From Balanoglossus misakiensis (taxonomy: Eukaryota > Hemichordata), in NCBI GenBank assembly GCA_040954595.2, contig CM082590.2, positions 2,418,001 to 2,482,000 of the forward strand: a DNA stretch of 64,000 nt, given 5' to 3'. Below the pieces are notes generated by a model. It saw nothing but the letters and a program-made list of their open reading frames with translations. It was not told where the DNA came from and did not search any database. The position numbers were made by a program, and so were the translations under genes. Shown here piece by piece: positions 54,902 to 63,242 of this stretch; within the stretch, counting starts at the first letter, position 1; the number at the start of each line of letters is the position of its first letter.

Positions 54902-57900
54902 GTAAGTACATATACGAATACTTATAGAATTCTGTAAACTAGAGAAAATTAGTAGAGAATGTTTTTTTATGAATGACATTGACATTGACAATGATAAAGA
55001 AGGTAAACTTTACGATGTCAGATGGAGATGCCGGTGATTTACCGTACATCGCGACGTTCATTTGTTTGTTTTGATTCTTGTTTTCACGTTCCGGGATTTA
55101 TCTAAATTTTCGCTGAGTATTTACGGTTTCTTTAGACCGCTTTCTTGTTCCACGGTGCACTGATTTCTATTTCAAATATGACGTGATCACCAGTTGTAAA
55201 CTCCTAACGAAAATACACGTAAGCATAAGTACGAGTAGACGCCGGGTTGCACTGGGGTTGCACTACGGTGACATCGACAGCTGGCAGCTAGCTGTAGATG
55301 CCGTAATGTACATGAACTAGACCGGATGCCGATCGGCCCCTATCGAGTACTCATTATCATCTGCTCACGCGCTAATGAACAGGGGGATTATTATTATGAA
55401 TAGAGCAAGTGCATACACTTGCACCGGGGAAAAATATGCATAGAATATTTCGAATTAAAAGTTTGCGAGTCATGCAAACCAAGTGATAAAAAATAGAACC
55501 AAGCAGTGGGCTTGAATTTGAATGGCATGCATTTACAGGGGATATGCACCATGCCCCATCCCTGTCCAGAAGAAACACAAACTTATTGATTTTCTTAGGG
55601 GAGAGATGTTACTGTTTGGGTTAGTGAGCAAATTTGATTATTTTGGTAGAGGGCAATCATTGTACACGTCTGGATTTTACATGCATATGAATAATGGATT
55701 TATGTTCACAAATTTCACCTAATTCATGAAATTGCATGATTTGCAATATAACTGCAATGTACAAAATTATTTATTACAATTTTTCAATTTAAAATCTTAT
55801 TTTTTTCCAGACAAGTGAAATAGATAACGCAGAAAGAGAATCCAGCCCAAGTACAAATGAAAGAGGTAGAGGACAACGTGGTAGAAGTCGAGGCCGTGGT
55901 ATGGGTAGAGGTCGAGGTGGTGAGACTGAGAGAGGAGGAAGTGTTGCAGCTCGGGGGAGTACAAGTCGAGGCCGTGGTAGGGGTAGAGGTCGAGGTGGTG
56001 AGACTGAGAGAGGAGGAAGTGTTGCAGCTCGGGGGAGTACAAGTCGAGGCCGTGGTAGGGGTAGAGGTCGAGGTGGTGAGACTGAGAGAGGAGGAAGTGT
56101 TGCAGCTCGGGGGAGAACAAGCCGACGACGTGGAAGGGGTAGGAGGGGTGCAACATCCGTATCTGTTGGAGATGCTGTTGCCCAACTACAACAAAGGAGA
56201 CAAAGAATGGAGGTAACTTTAAAAACATACATTTATTTCATACATATATAAATAAAACAAAACAATAAAAATAGTGCTGTTTGTATCATTCAATGAAATT
56301 GTTAACAATCTGTCCACAGGCTGCTGTTGAACACATGAAAAACGATGAACTGCAAAGAATGGTGATACAAATGGTTGATTGGCAGCCTGGTTTGATGTTT
56401 AATCTCATATTCCCAGTAACACTAGAACAGCAGGGATACCACCCACCCTCAGCAACTCAATCACCTGACTGGTGCATTTGCAGTCACTGTCAGCAGATGC
56501 CAACAGAAATGGAGAAAATGTGCTGCGATAAACAGCCACAAAACTGCATCTCAAGATCACCGGTAAGTCAAGTAAGCTTTTGGATTTTAACTTGTACATG
56601 AATATAATTCTACAAGGACTCACTACTAAACCACTATGAACTGAAAATTTGAACTCTAAGTTAAATTGAACACATTCAGTTCCACTAACCTGGCTACAGT
56701 CAAACTGTACTTCCTGTAACATTTTTGCAAAGTATATCCACAATGGTTTGCATATAGCAAAGCAAAGCTGGTTGTTTGTGTGTTTTTGTCAGAAGTTTTA
56801 GAGCCACAATATCATAACGTAGGGAGATAATCCAATGCAAACAGTTTGACCTGAAGGGTTGTGAAAAGAGTGCATGTGTTGAGGACGGAACTTTGGAAGA
56901 ACAGGTTACAAACTCAAAGTATACAGAAATATGTATTTGTAACACGATACAGGAATTTATAATTTGTGCATTATGCATATATTGAGACGTCTAGTGTTAG
57001 ATTCTGCATATACCAATACAGAGGTCAGATAAACATTGAAATTTAAAGAGACACTGGAAACACACCACTATTATTCAAAACCTGAGATTGCTTTCTGAAG
57101 TCAAGAAAACAATGATATAAAAATTCCCTTTGGAAGTTGGTGTTGACATCAACACAACTAAATATATATATAAAAAAAATTCTGTGAAGTACTGGTGGCC
57201 AGTGCAGCTTCATTGTCACATTTGGCATGGCAGTGTAAGGAAATCGTCGAGTAGTGTGCTATAGAAAACATCTTTGTTGACAAATTTACAAAATCTTCAG
57301 AACAAAACATCAATACAAACTGATTATTCTAAAGTTAAAGGGACAAAGTCTCTCTCTCGCTGCCCTTTTTCCATTAATTATGTTTGATACAAGACACTAT
57401 TTATGTTAATTTACATGTGGATATGAATCAACGCTCAACCACACACACCTTCCATCCCACTTGTATCATGCGAAGTAAAAACTTGCCCAGAATGAATAAA
57501 TGGTAGAGACCGTTTATTTATTTTGGTGAGTTTTTCACTCTTGTGTCTACAAGCAGGAATGGGAGGTGTGTTTGGTCGAATGTTGATTCACTATATATCC
57601 ACATGTAGAATAACATGAACAATGTCTTGTATCAAGCAAAATCACTGGAAAACGGCAGTGAGAGAGAGAGACTTCGTCCCTTTAAAAATGTTACATTTTG
57701 GTAAATGACAACAGCATGCCATCTATGTCACTGTCAGTAATAAAACTTCAGTGATTACAATATGAGTTGAAAGTCTTGTAAATATTTCATTAAATTTGCT
57801 TGTGGTTTACACTTTATGTGAATGAATGTAAATGTGGACAAAAAACTACTGTAATCTTGAAGGAACAAATCCAGTGTTGCGGGCAAATGGGTCAGGAAAT

Positions 57901-58271
57901 CGGTCCTGGATCTTCCAGACACAGCAACTATAGAGAGGTTTGACTGTAGGCTCTTCCTTTTTTTTTACATATTATGAACCTAACTTTTGTTATCTTTCTG
58001 TCACCAGGATTTCAATGTGCTTGTGCTCAATGAGGCTGTGTTGGCCTTGGCTAGGACCTACAGGCGAGAAATCTTTGCTACTGATGATGATGATGACAAT
58101 AACACAGATAACCGACATGCTGCCTATAGGCAGTATGTCATGTGGCAGTATGGTCGTTTAGGTGCAGGAAACCGTGTGGTCATTCCCAGTTGCTGTGTCT
58201 GGGAGATCCGGGACCGATTTCCTGACCCATTCGCCCGCTACACTGGATTTGTTCCTTCAAGATTACAATAG
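54890..58271 (+). CDS. Free-standing P2X7 ballast-domain protein, RG-rich N-terminus (4 exons)
   Basis: A complete spliced gene is visible with coding exons 54,890-54,901, 55,811-56,212, 56,320-56,562 and 58,008-58,271. All junctions are phase 0 with GT-AG borders, giving 306 residues. The start has a strong context (A at -3, G at +4). The alternative ATG at 54,871 leads to a stop just after the first splice. Residues 1-138 are charged and RG-rich with a 26-residue repeat. Residues 139-306 match the cytoplasmic ballast domain of vertebrate P2X7 receptors: Cys at 190, 192, 195, 206, 207 and 214 (WCICSHCQQMPTE, then CC and NC), AAYRQYVMW, and PSCCVWEIRDRFP with GF near the end. In P2X7 such cysteines bind zinc and the domain binds guanine nucleotide. 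No transmembrane or channel part exists here, so this is not a receptor. Its role is unknown; an RNA- or nucleotide-binding partner of a mobile element is my inference. Confidence 0.88.
55811..56212 (+). CDS. Exon 2: RG-rich region with 26-residue repeats
   Basis: This exon has 134 codons. It opens with an acidic, Ser-rich stretch and turns into an arginine-glycine-rich region built from three copies of a 78-bp unit (landmark GGTGAGACTGAG at 55,919, 55,997 and 56,075). Each unit encodes about GRGRGGETERGGSVAARG plus a short linker. RG/RGG regions generally bind RNA or DNA and are methylated at arginine. The three units are almost identical, so the repeat is young. Because the exon is repetitive, several long open frames also appear on the opposite strand; these are shadows. 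Confidence 0.85.
55911..56144 (+). repeat. In-frame 78-bp coding minisatellite, 3 units
   Basis: The landmark TGAGACTGAG occurs at 55,921, 55,999 and 56,077, so the period is exactly 78 bp (26 codons). The first two full units are nearly identical and the third diverges at its end (AGAACAAGCCGACGACG instead of AGTACAAGTCGAGGCCG). Being a multiple of three, copy-number change would keep the frame. Confidence 0.9.
56320..56562 (+). CDS. Exon 3: first half of the ballast domain
   Basis: This exon has 81 codons between a TCTGTCCACAG acceptor and a GTAAGT donor. It encodes a helical lead-in (DELQRMVIQMVDWQPGLMF) and then the zinc-ligand segment with C-x-C-x2-C, CC and a final Cys, corresponding to the P2X7 segment just after the receptor's membrane-proximal anchor. 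In vertebrate P2X7, as I recall, the whole domain lies in one terminal exon. Here it is split by a 1,445-bp intron. Confidence 0.87.
56563..57334. other. Intron 3 of the ballast gene, left part
   Basis: This is intronic sequence before the MITE. Open frames on both strands are short and show no recognisable domain. The intron as a whole (56,563-58,007) is notable only for the MITE and the inverted exon copy. Confidence 0.6.
57335..57685. mobile_element. Foldback MITE with TTAA target duplication
   Basis: TTAA occurs at 57,335-57,338 and 57,682-57,685. The element between (343 bp) starts AGGGACAAAGTCTCTCTCGC and ends in the imperfect reverse complement, GAGAGAGACTTCGTCCCT. The inverted similarity continues inward: ACATGTGGATATGAATCAAC on the left pairs with the reverse complement of GTTGATTCACTATATATCCA on the right, and CACACACCTTCCATCCC pairs with GGGAGGTGTGTTTGG, so nearly the whole element could fold. 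It has no coding capacity. It lies in intron 3 of the ballast-domain gene and shares its terminus with 54,591, so it is plausibly a non-autonomous relative of that element. Confidence 0.85.
57846..57929 (-). pseudogene. Inverted copy of the ballast gene's terminal coding segment
   Basis: Read on the minus strand, these 84 bases match 58,188-58,271 with five differences and no gap. They cover the last 27 codons and the stop. Three differences would change the residue (E to K, R to Q, Y to N) and two are silent. Weaker similarity continues about 25 bases past the stop, to about 57,820. The other end stops abruptly at CTATAGTTGCTG. It therefore looks like a fragment of a related gene copy in inverted orientation and not a pseudo-exon of this gene. 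Together with exon 4 it makes an 84-bp stem with a 258-nt loop in the pre-mRNA. Confidence 0.9.
58008..58271 (+). CDS. Exon 4: second half of the ballast domain and stop
   Basis: This exon has 87 codons and a TAG stop after a TTTCTGTCACCAG acceptor. It encodes the VLNEAVLALARTYRREI helix, an Asp run (five GAT/GAC codons), RHAAYRQYVMWQYGRLGAGN and the terminal PSCCVWEIRDRF motif. The last 28 codons are nearly identical to an inverted copy at 57,846-57,929 in the preceding intron. The stop lies 32 bp from the stop of the convergent minus-strand gene. Confidence 0.9.
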   Translation, partial: DFNVLVLNEAVLALARTYRREIFATDDDDDNNTDNRHAAYRQYVMWQYGRLGAGNRVVIPSCCVWEIRDRFPDPFARYTGFVPSRLQ

Positions 58272-58303
58272 TTTTTTTTGTCTACATGTATTTACATATG
58301 GAA

Positions 58304-58568
58304 TCATTCAGGCAATTCTCTGGTTCGTCTCGATATTTTTTCTTTTACTAGATCAGTTGTTGGTGGTGGTGGTATTTGAGCCAGATGCATGGATATTCTC
58401 CTAGGATCTGTAGTTTCTAGTTCTCTCTTTTTCTTCATTCCTTCTCTATCTTGAAGTCTCTTCTGCAGAATATCTTTTATCAGTGGCCTGATGTAGGGAT
58501 AGGACTTGGCTTCTTTTACTGGAGCGGCGGACCATCTGTTGCTCTTTTTGTTGAATTTTCTGTGGTAC
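58304..58568 (-). CDS. Exon d: C-terminal segment and stop
   Basis: This 265-nt exon enters after CAATCAAAG, completing a methionine codon, and ends with TGA (58,304-58,306). It encodes HRKFNKKSNRWSAAPVKEAK, PYIRPLIKDILQKRL, a lysine-rich stretch, DPRRIS and IPPPPTTDLV. It lies wholly within the likely 3' UTR of the plus-strand ballast gene. No poly-A signal of its own is obvious nearby; the closest minus-strand AATAAA is inside the MITE (57,513-57,518). Confidence 0.8.
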
Positions 58569-60003
58569 CTTTGATTGAAACGCAGTGATCAAAAACTTAG
58601 TTTGTGCAATCATTTTTACTTCACTTACTGTATTGTTTTTATATGCAACAATACCACATGCTGTATGCATGCATTTCTTTTATACCACGATTTTACACCT
58701 TTCAATTGTTATTTTGAATTTTGTTTTTAAACTGCTTGTCTTTCACAGAATGACATTTTGTTTTCTGCAAAAGCTACATTTTAAAAGTGATTACTGTGGT
58801 TATATTAAATGTGTTTTGGCATTCATTTACATTTGAAGATTCTGCAATAAAGTGTTGTTTGGACTCACATTTCTTGACCATCTTTAGTTTTCCTTGTTTC
58901 CCTTTCTAGGTGCGCATTGTGGTCTAAGGCGGCCAAGATATTTCTGGCCCTGTATGCTGGTGGTGAGTAAGCATACCTCTTGGAAGCGTACATTAGAATG
59001 TGTTGTTGGAAAGATTCCAATTCAGCCGTCGATCTGCAGAAGAACAGATAATAAAACTTCTGTTCAGTCTATTTGTCTTCAAATTGGGTAAGACTGCTGT
59101 CAAAGGCAACCAAGTTCATGGCCACAAAAGCCTGTATATGAGACTTACATAAATAAGTATTTGTTGTCATACTACACAATTTGGGTCATGATACCATCTA
59201 CAGTGACAAAAAAATATTTTACAACCTATAAAACAAGGATTTTGTTTAGTGACCCTTTTACTTTTAAATGTCAACTACCGGTAACTCATTTCCAAGCTAA
59301 TATTGACAGGTTTCTCGCAAAAATTAGCATTGATTTTGGCAACAAAATGCCACAGGAAATGCCAGAGTATGTATGGCCCTATTTATTGGTGTCTTTTGGC
59401 CAAATGACCAATTTTGTTACCTGAAATTCAGAAGATAGTGGATCTTCTTTAGGAATGCTTTGTCAAACACGACATTTCTCAATGCCAAATGGGCTGCACC
59501 GTTTTTCTTTAAGTAGTTCCTTTCAGCGTCCCCAGTATCAGCAAGTGGTCCATGGTCGCATTCCATGGCATTGCTGTTGCCATAGTTCACATGCCATGTG
59601 TGTTCATCTACCACGTGATGTATAACACCACCCCAAATCTCCTGCACAACAACATACAGTCTCTATATCACGATTTTTGATTATATCAGTAAAGTTTACA
59701 ATCCCATAAATCACTATTGCAATAACATGAACTATGACATGTTCAATGCACAGCAAAACAGCAGCAACCAATCCAATTGAATGTTAAAACATGTCTCAAT
59801 ATTTATTATCAAATATTAATTTTTAAGATTACCCTAAGAAGTCTCTATAGTATCACACATTTTAACATCTAGGCTAGCTGATGATAAGTAATACTTACCA
59901 GAAACTTGTCCATATCTGATGCTTTTTGACAACAATACCAAAAGTGGTTCACAATGTGGGTCACCCATTTCAGCAGTGGTTTGCACTCTTTGTTTTGTGC
60001 AGC
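58304..60003 (-). CDS. Transposase-like protein, C-terminal 251 residues (4 exons, 5' incomplete)
   Basis: Four minus-strand coding exons join in frame with GT-AG borders: 59,899-60,003, 59,421-59,641, 58,869-59,033 and 58,304-58,568. They total 252 codons including the TGA stop. Landmarks in order are KPLLKWVTHIVNHFWYC, EIWGGVIHHVVDEHTW, CDHGPL, HLALRNVVFDKAFLKKI, TAELESFQQHILMYASKR, NILAALDHN, KFNKKSNRWSAAPVKEAKSY, and DPRRIS before a proline run. From memory this is the C-terminal part of a large, mostly unnamed family expanded in cnidarians, molluscs, amphioxus and fish. Its members carry RNase H-fold motifs upstream and often a THAP-like finger, so they look like DNA transposases. Those parts would lie right of 60,003 and are not in the window because a Ty3 element occupies the upstream intron. 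The splice model is firm; the transposase label is inference. Confidence 0.78.
58804..58851 (+). terminator. Poly-A signals for the ballast-domain gene
   Basis: ATTAAA at 58,804-58,809 and AATAAA at 58,846-58,851, the latter followed by a GT-rich stretch (GTGTTGTTTGG), would end the plus-strand transcript about 0.6 kb after the stop codon. A transcript ending here would be antisense to the terminal coding exon of the convergent gene (58,304-58,568). Confidence 0.55.
58869..59033 (-). CDS. Exon c: TAELESFQQHILMYASKR segment
   Basis: This 165-nt exon enters after TTCTGCAG, completing an arginine codon begun in the previous exon, and ends at the donor GTGAGT in phase 2. It encodes STAELESFQQHILMYASKR followed by AYRARNILAALDHN, the most recognisable block of the family. 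Confidence 0.8.
59034..59420. other. Intron of the minus-strand gene, nothing further
   Basis: This 387-bp intron lies between exons b and c. A plus-strand open frame across part of it has no family resemblance, and I see no repeat. Confidence 0.6.
59421..59641 (-). CDS. Exon b: HHVVDEHTW / CDHGPL segment
   Basis: This 221-nt exon enters in phase 0 after TTGTTGTGCAG and leaves in phase 2 at the donor GTAACA. It encodes EIWGGVIHHVVDEHTWHV, a short linker, CDHGPL and a helical stretch ending in HYLLNF. The conserved His, Trp and Cys positions suggest a metal-binding or structural core. Confidence 0.78.
59899..60003 (-). CDS. Exon a: NHFWYC segment
   Basis: This exon has 35 codons, phase 0 at both ends, with acceptor TTTTTTTAAG (minus strand) and donor GTAAGT. 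It encodes AAQNKECKPLLKWVTHIVNH and then FWYCCQKASDMDKFL. The Ty3 LTR starts at 60,033, so only 29 bp of intron separate it from the acceptor. Confidence 0.75.
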
Positions 60004-60032
60004 CTTAAAAAAACACAGAATACACTCATGAT

Positions 60033-60186
60033 TGTGATGTCCGGGGAGGGGTTATTGACAGTCGACAACGACGGAGTTCCACAGAAGTGATGTTTATTGA
60101 ATGACAACCACGCGGGAACTAACAGTTACAGGAAATCACGTATACAGACCATGTGACAATCACGTGATCATGACAATACTATCACA
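60033..60186 (-). repeat. 3' LTR (154 bp)
   Basis: On the minus strand it begins TGTGATAGTATTG and ends CGGACATCACA, so the ends form the inverted repeat TGTGAT/ATCACA. AATAAA on the minus strand (60,093-60,098) is the likely retroelement poly-A signal. The boundary is supported by the polypurine tract next to it. With the other LTR outside the window, I cannot compare the two or confirm the target duplication. Confidence 0.8.
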
Positions 60187-60199
60187 TCTCCTCAACTTT
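60187..60199 (-). promoter_or_regulatory. Polypurine tract (plus-strand primer)
   Basis: AAAGTTGAGGAGA on the minus strand directly precedes the LTR start TGTGATAG. Its position and purine content fit the primer for second-strand synthesis. The remaining stretch to the pol stop (60,200-60,437) is non-coding and shows nothing further. Confidence 0.7.
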
Positions 60200-60437
60200 A
60201 GAAAAAAACTTGTACTTTAAGTTTACAACTCGCTTTGGAAAGTATGAAATTTGCCAACACTGTCAAATTGTAATGCTTTGTGAATGATCATGTTCTAACA
60301 AACGAAAACAAACAGAACCTTAACCTTAACAAGAACTTGAGAACTTCATAACTAGGAAAATACAAATCTCCAAGAGAAAATTTGCTCTACAGAAACTCAT
60401 TCCATAATGTTTGTGTACAGTCTTATGTCAATATAAT

Positions 60438-63242
60438 CTATCCTTCTGGCATGCAATAGTCTTTGTGCCAAGGAGGTTTAGATTTTATTCTTGTTGAGCG
60501 TCTCACATCAGTACTATTGGGGTTTACATTTGTCTTAGGTGAATTTGTCACTGGCATTGTTGGAGGAACATTTACAATCGTTTCCAACGATGCTGTACCA
60601 GTAGGTGAAACAGGACTAGGACATGCTGGTCCAGTTGATTTCTGACTAGAACAGACGGGTTATACTGGCAAGTTATCCAGGTTGTTATGTGTAGACAAAT
60701 CATGGATATGGGGGTTACAGGATGGAACACCATTTTGAACCCTTTGAGGTTGTTCATATGTCAAATGTTTGGAGTTCCATTCAGTGCCCTGGAAGGAAAA
60801 TTCTGGATATTCCTCAACATATTTCTTTACATGTCCAGTGGACCTTCTTTTTACACCTTTGGAGTTTTCCAATACTAACGCACCTCCATCTTTCTGGATG
60901 ACTTTGTATGGTTCTGTCTCGAAATTGGGAGTGAGTTTGTTTTGCCTAAATGCTTGCTGGAGCAAAACAGTATCACCTTCCCTGATATCTGAGGAAGTGG
61001 CATGTCTCCTGTTGTCGGCATAGAACTTTTGTTTCATTTTCATTCTGTTGTTTCTTTCTCTCATTTTGATTTGCCAATCAGACTCATTGATTGTTTGGGA
61101 TGGAATTCTCAGTCTAGGAATTTTGTCCCTAAACTCTCTTCCCATCAGAGCCATAGCAGGAGATATGCCTGTCACAGTATGGGGTGTATTTATATATTCA
61201 AATAGAAAATGTGTCAAATCTTTGTACCAACTTTTCTTTTGCAATTTAGCAATTCGTACAGACTTCAAAATTATTTCATTCAGCCTCTCAACACTTCCAT
61301 TGCTCTGAGGCCAGTATGGAATGGAATATTCATGATCAATACCTAAGTAATCAAGGAAACCTTCAAACTCGGCTGAGGTAAAAGGTGGACCATTGTCTGA
61401 TTTGACACAGTAAGGCAACCCATGTGTAAGAAACATAGCTTCCATGGCTTTTATGACATGGGCAGCATCTGTTTTCTTTAACAAAACTACTTCAGGCCAT
61501 CTAGAGTATAAATCAGTTACCACTAGTAATTTCTCACCATCACATACATCCAAAAGATCAACTGCTAAATCGAACCATGGTCCTTCAGGTAACTGTGTGG
61601 GTAATAATGGCTCTGGGTTTGGCCTGGCACTGACCAATTGACATGGATGACAGGATCGTATCAGTTTTTCCACATCCCTGTCCATTCCTGGCCACCAAAC
61701 TCTGTCACGTAAACGAGCCTTTGTCCTCACAATTCCCTGATGACCCTGGTGTGCAATTTTCAAGATTTTTCTTTGCAAAACTTGAGGAACAACCAATCTG
61801 TTACCACGCATGATCAATCTGCCATACAACCATAATTCGTCTTTCACATGCCAATAGGGTGAAGACTTCAATTTTGACCAATTTGCAGAGGTAATACACT
61901 TTTCAACCAATTGCAAGCTCTGGTCTTTTGCAGATTCTCTCTCAATATCACGTGGGGTGATAGCAGATGGCATAGCCTCTAAAACAACACTACATGCAAA
62001 ATCTTCAGTCTCTCTACAATAGTTGTCAGATGGTTCGTCCACGGGCAATCTACTCAACATGTCCGCATAATTATTCTTTCCCTTGATATGGGTGATATGA
62101 TAATCAAATTGTTGCATATATAACAGCCATCTCTCAATTCTAGCTGAAGGGGGCCTGGAGTTAGGGCTGAATACTTTCAATAAAGGCTTATGGTCAGTTC
62201 TGACCTCAAAATGACTGCCTAGCAGAAACTGCTGAAGTTTCTCACATGCCCATTTAACTCCAAGCGCCTCTCGCTCAAACTGAGAGTACCTTGACTCAAC
62301 ATGTGTAAGCTTTCTGCTAACATAGTACACTGGTTGATATGAACCATTACTTTGCATTTGTTCAGGGATTGCTCCAACACCAACGGGCGATGCATCAGAA
62401 GTGACTCGAGTTTTAGCACCCTGCTTGAAATAAGCCATGAATGGACTTGTGGTCAATTTATGTTTGATGAGATTGAATACTTTCTCATGCTTGGGAAGCC
62501 ATTTCCACTTTGCATCTTTGCGAGTCAAATCCCACAGTGGGCTTGTCACTGTTGCAAATTTATCGACATATTTTGAGCAAAATTGAGCCAGCCCCAAGAA
62601 ACTTCTCAATTCTGATTTGTCAGTTGGCGTTCGAGCTTTTACAATAGCTTTGACCTTCTCATCAGTGAGTTTCATACCCTGGGCCGTCATCAAGTGACCC
62701 ATGAATATCATACTGTCTCCTAGCTTACATTTTGTAAAGTTCAGCGTTAAACCATGCTCACTAAAACGCTTGATCACTTTCCCAACTCTGGCATGCAGCT
62801 GCTCATAATTTTCAGCTACTACTCTAATATCATCATGCATGTTGTGGGCACCCTCACAGCCCTTCAAAACCTGGCTAATTAGATTTTGAAACTTTTCAGT
62901 CGCCATGTTCACACCAAAAACTAAACGCTTGTAGCGATACAAAGAGTTGGGCCCTGAAAAGGTTGTAATATCCCTGCTCTTTTCATCGAGCTCAATTTGA
63001 TGGAAAGCCATATTCATATCAAGCTTGCAAAATACCTTGGCCCCTGAAATTTCCTCTAGCGTTTCATCCATGGTGGGAACAGGGTGTCTTTCCCTAACAA
63101 TGGCTTGATTTGCTTTTCTCATGTCCAGACATAGTCTGATATCCCCATCAGGCTTTTGTACTGTTACAAGGGGGTTGACCCAAGAGGTCGGACCCGAAAC
63201 CTTCTCTATTACTCCCAGCTTTTGAAGCTCGTTGAGTTTTTT
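60438..63242 (-). CDS. Pol: reverse transcriptase, RNase H, integrase (interrupted)
   Basis: The open stretch 60,660-63,257 has 865 codons. Reverse transcriptase occupies about 1-240: KLDMNMAFHQ gives the first Asp (80), and the usual YxDD box reads MHDDIRVV (Asp 142-143), with Met-His in place of the more common residues. RNase H follows with TSDASPVGVGA (Asp 288), a Glu near 328 and RTDHKPL (Asp 355). Integrase has the HHCC finger (His 503, His 506, Cys 536, Cys 539) and a D,D(35)E triad at Asp 567, Asp 621 and Glu 657. An in-frame TAA at 60,660-60,662 stops it early. The same frame then stays open for another 73 codons, including a typical basic RRSTRIKSKPPW tail, to TAG at 60,438. The frame also does not connect to protease without a shift. 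Confidence 0.9.

Noticed and set aside
55784-56232. Long minus-strand frames opposite exon 2 (Ser/Thr/Pro-rich)
   Set aside because: They are complements of the RG-coding minisatellite. The plus-strand frame has the splice sites and joins the ballast domain.
54890-58271. P2X receptor gene
   Set aside because: Only the cytoplasmic ballast-like domain is present. No transmembrane helices or ATP-binding ectodomain are encoded in the window.
58446-58670. 74-codon minus-strand frame near 58.5 kb as a gene
   Set aside because: It is out of frame with the spliced transposase-like gene, whose true exon (58,304-58,568) covers the same DNA in another frame.
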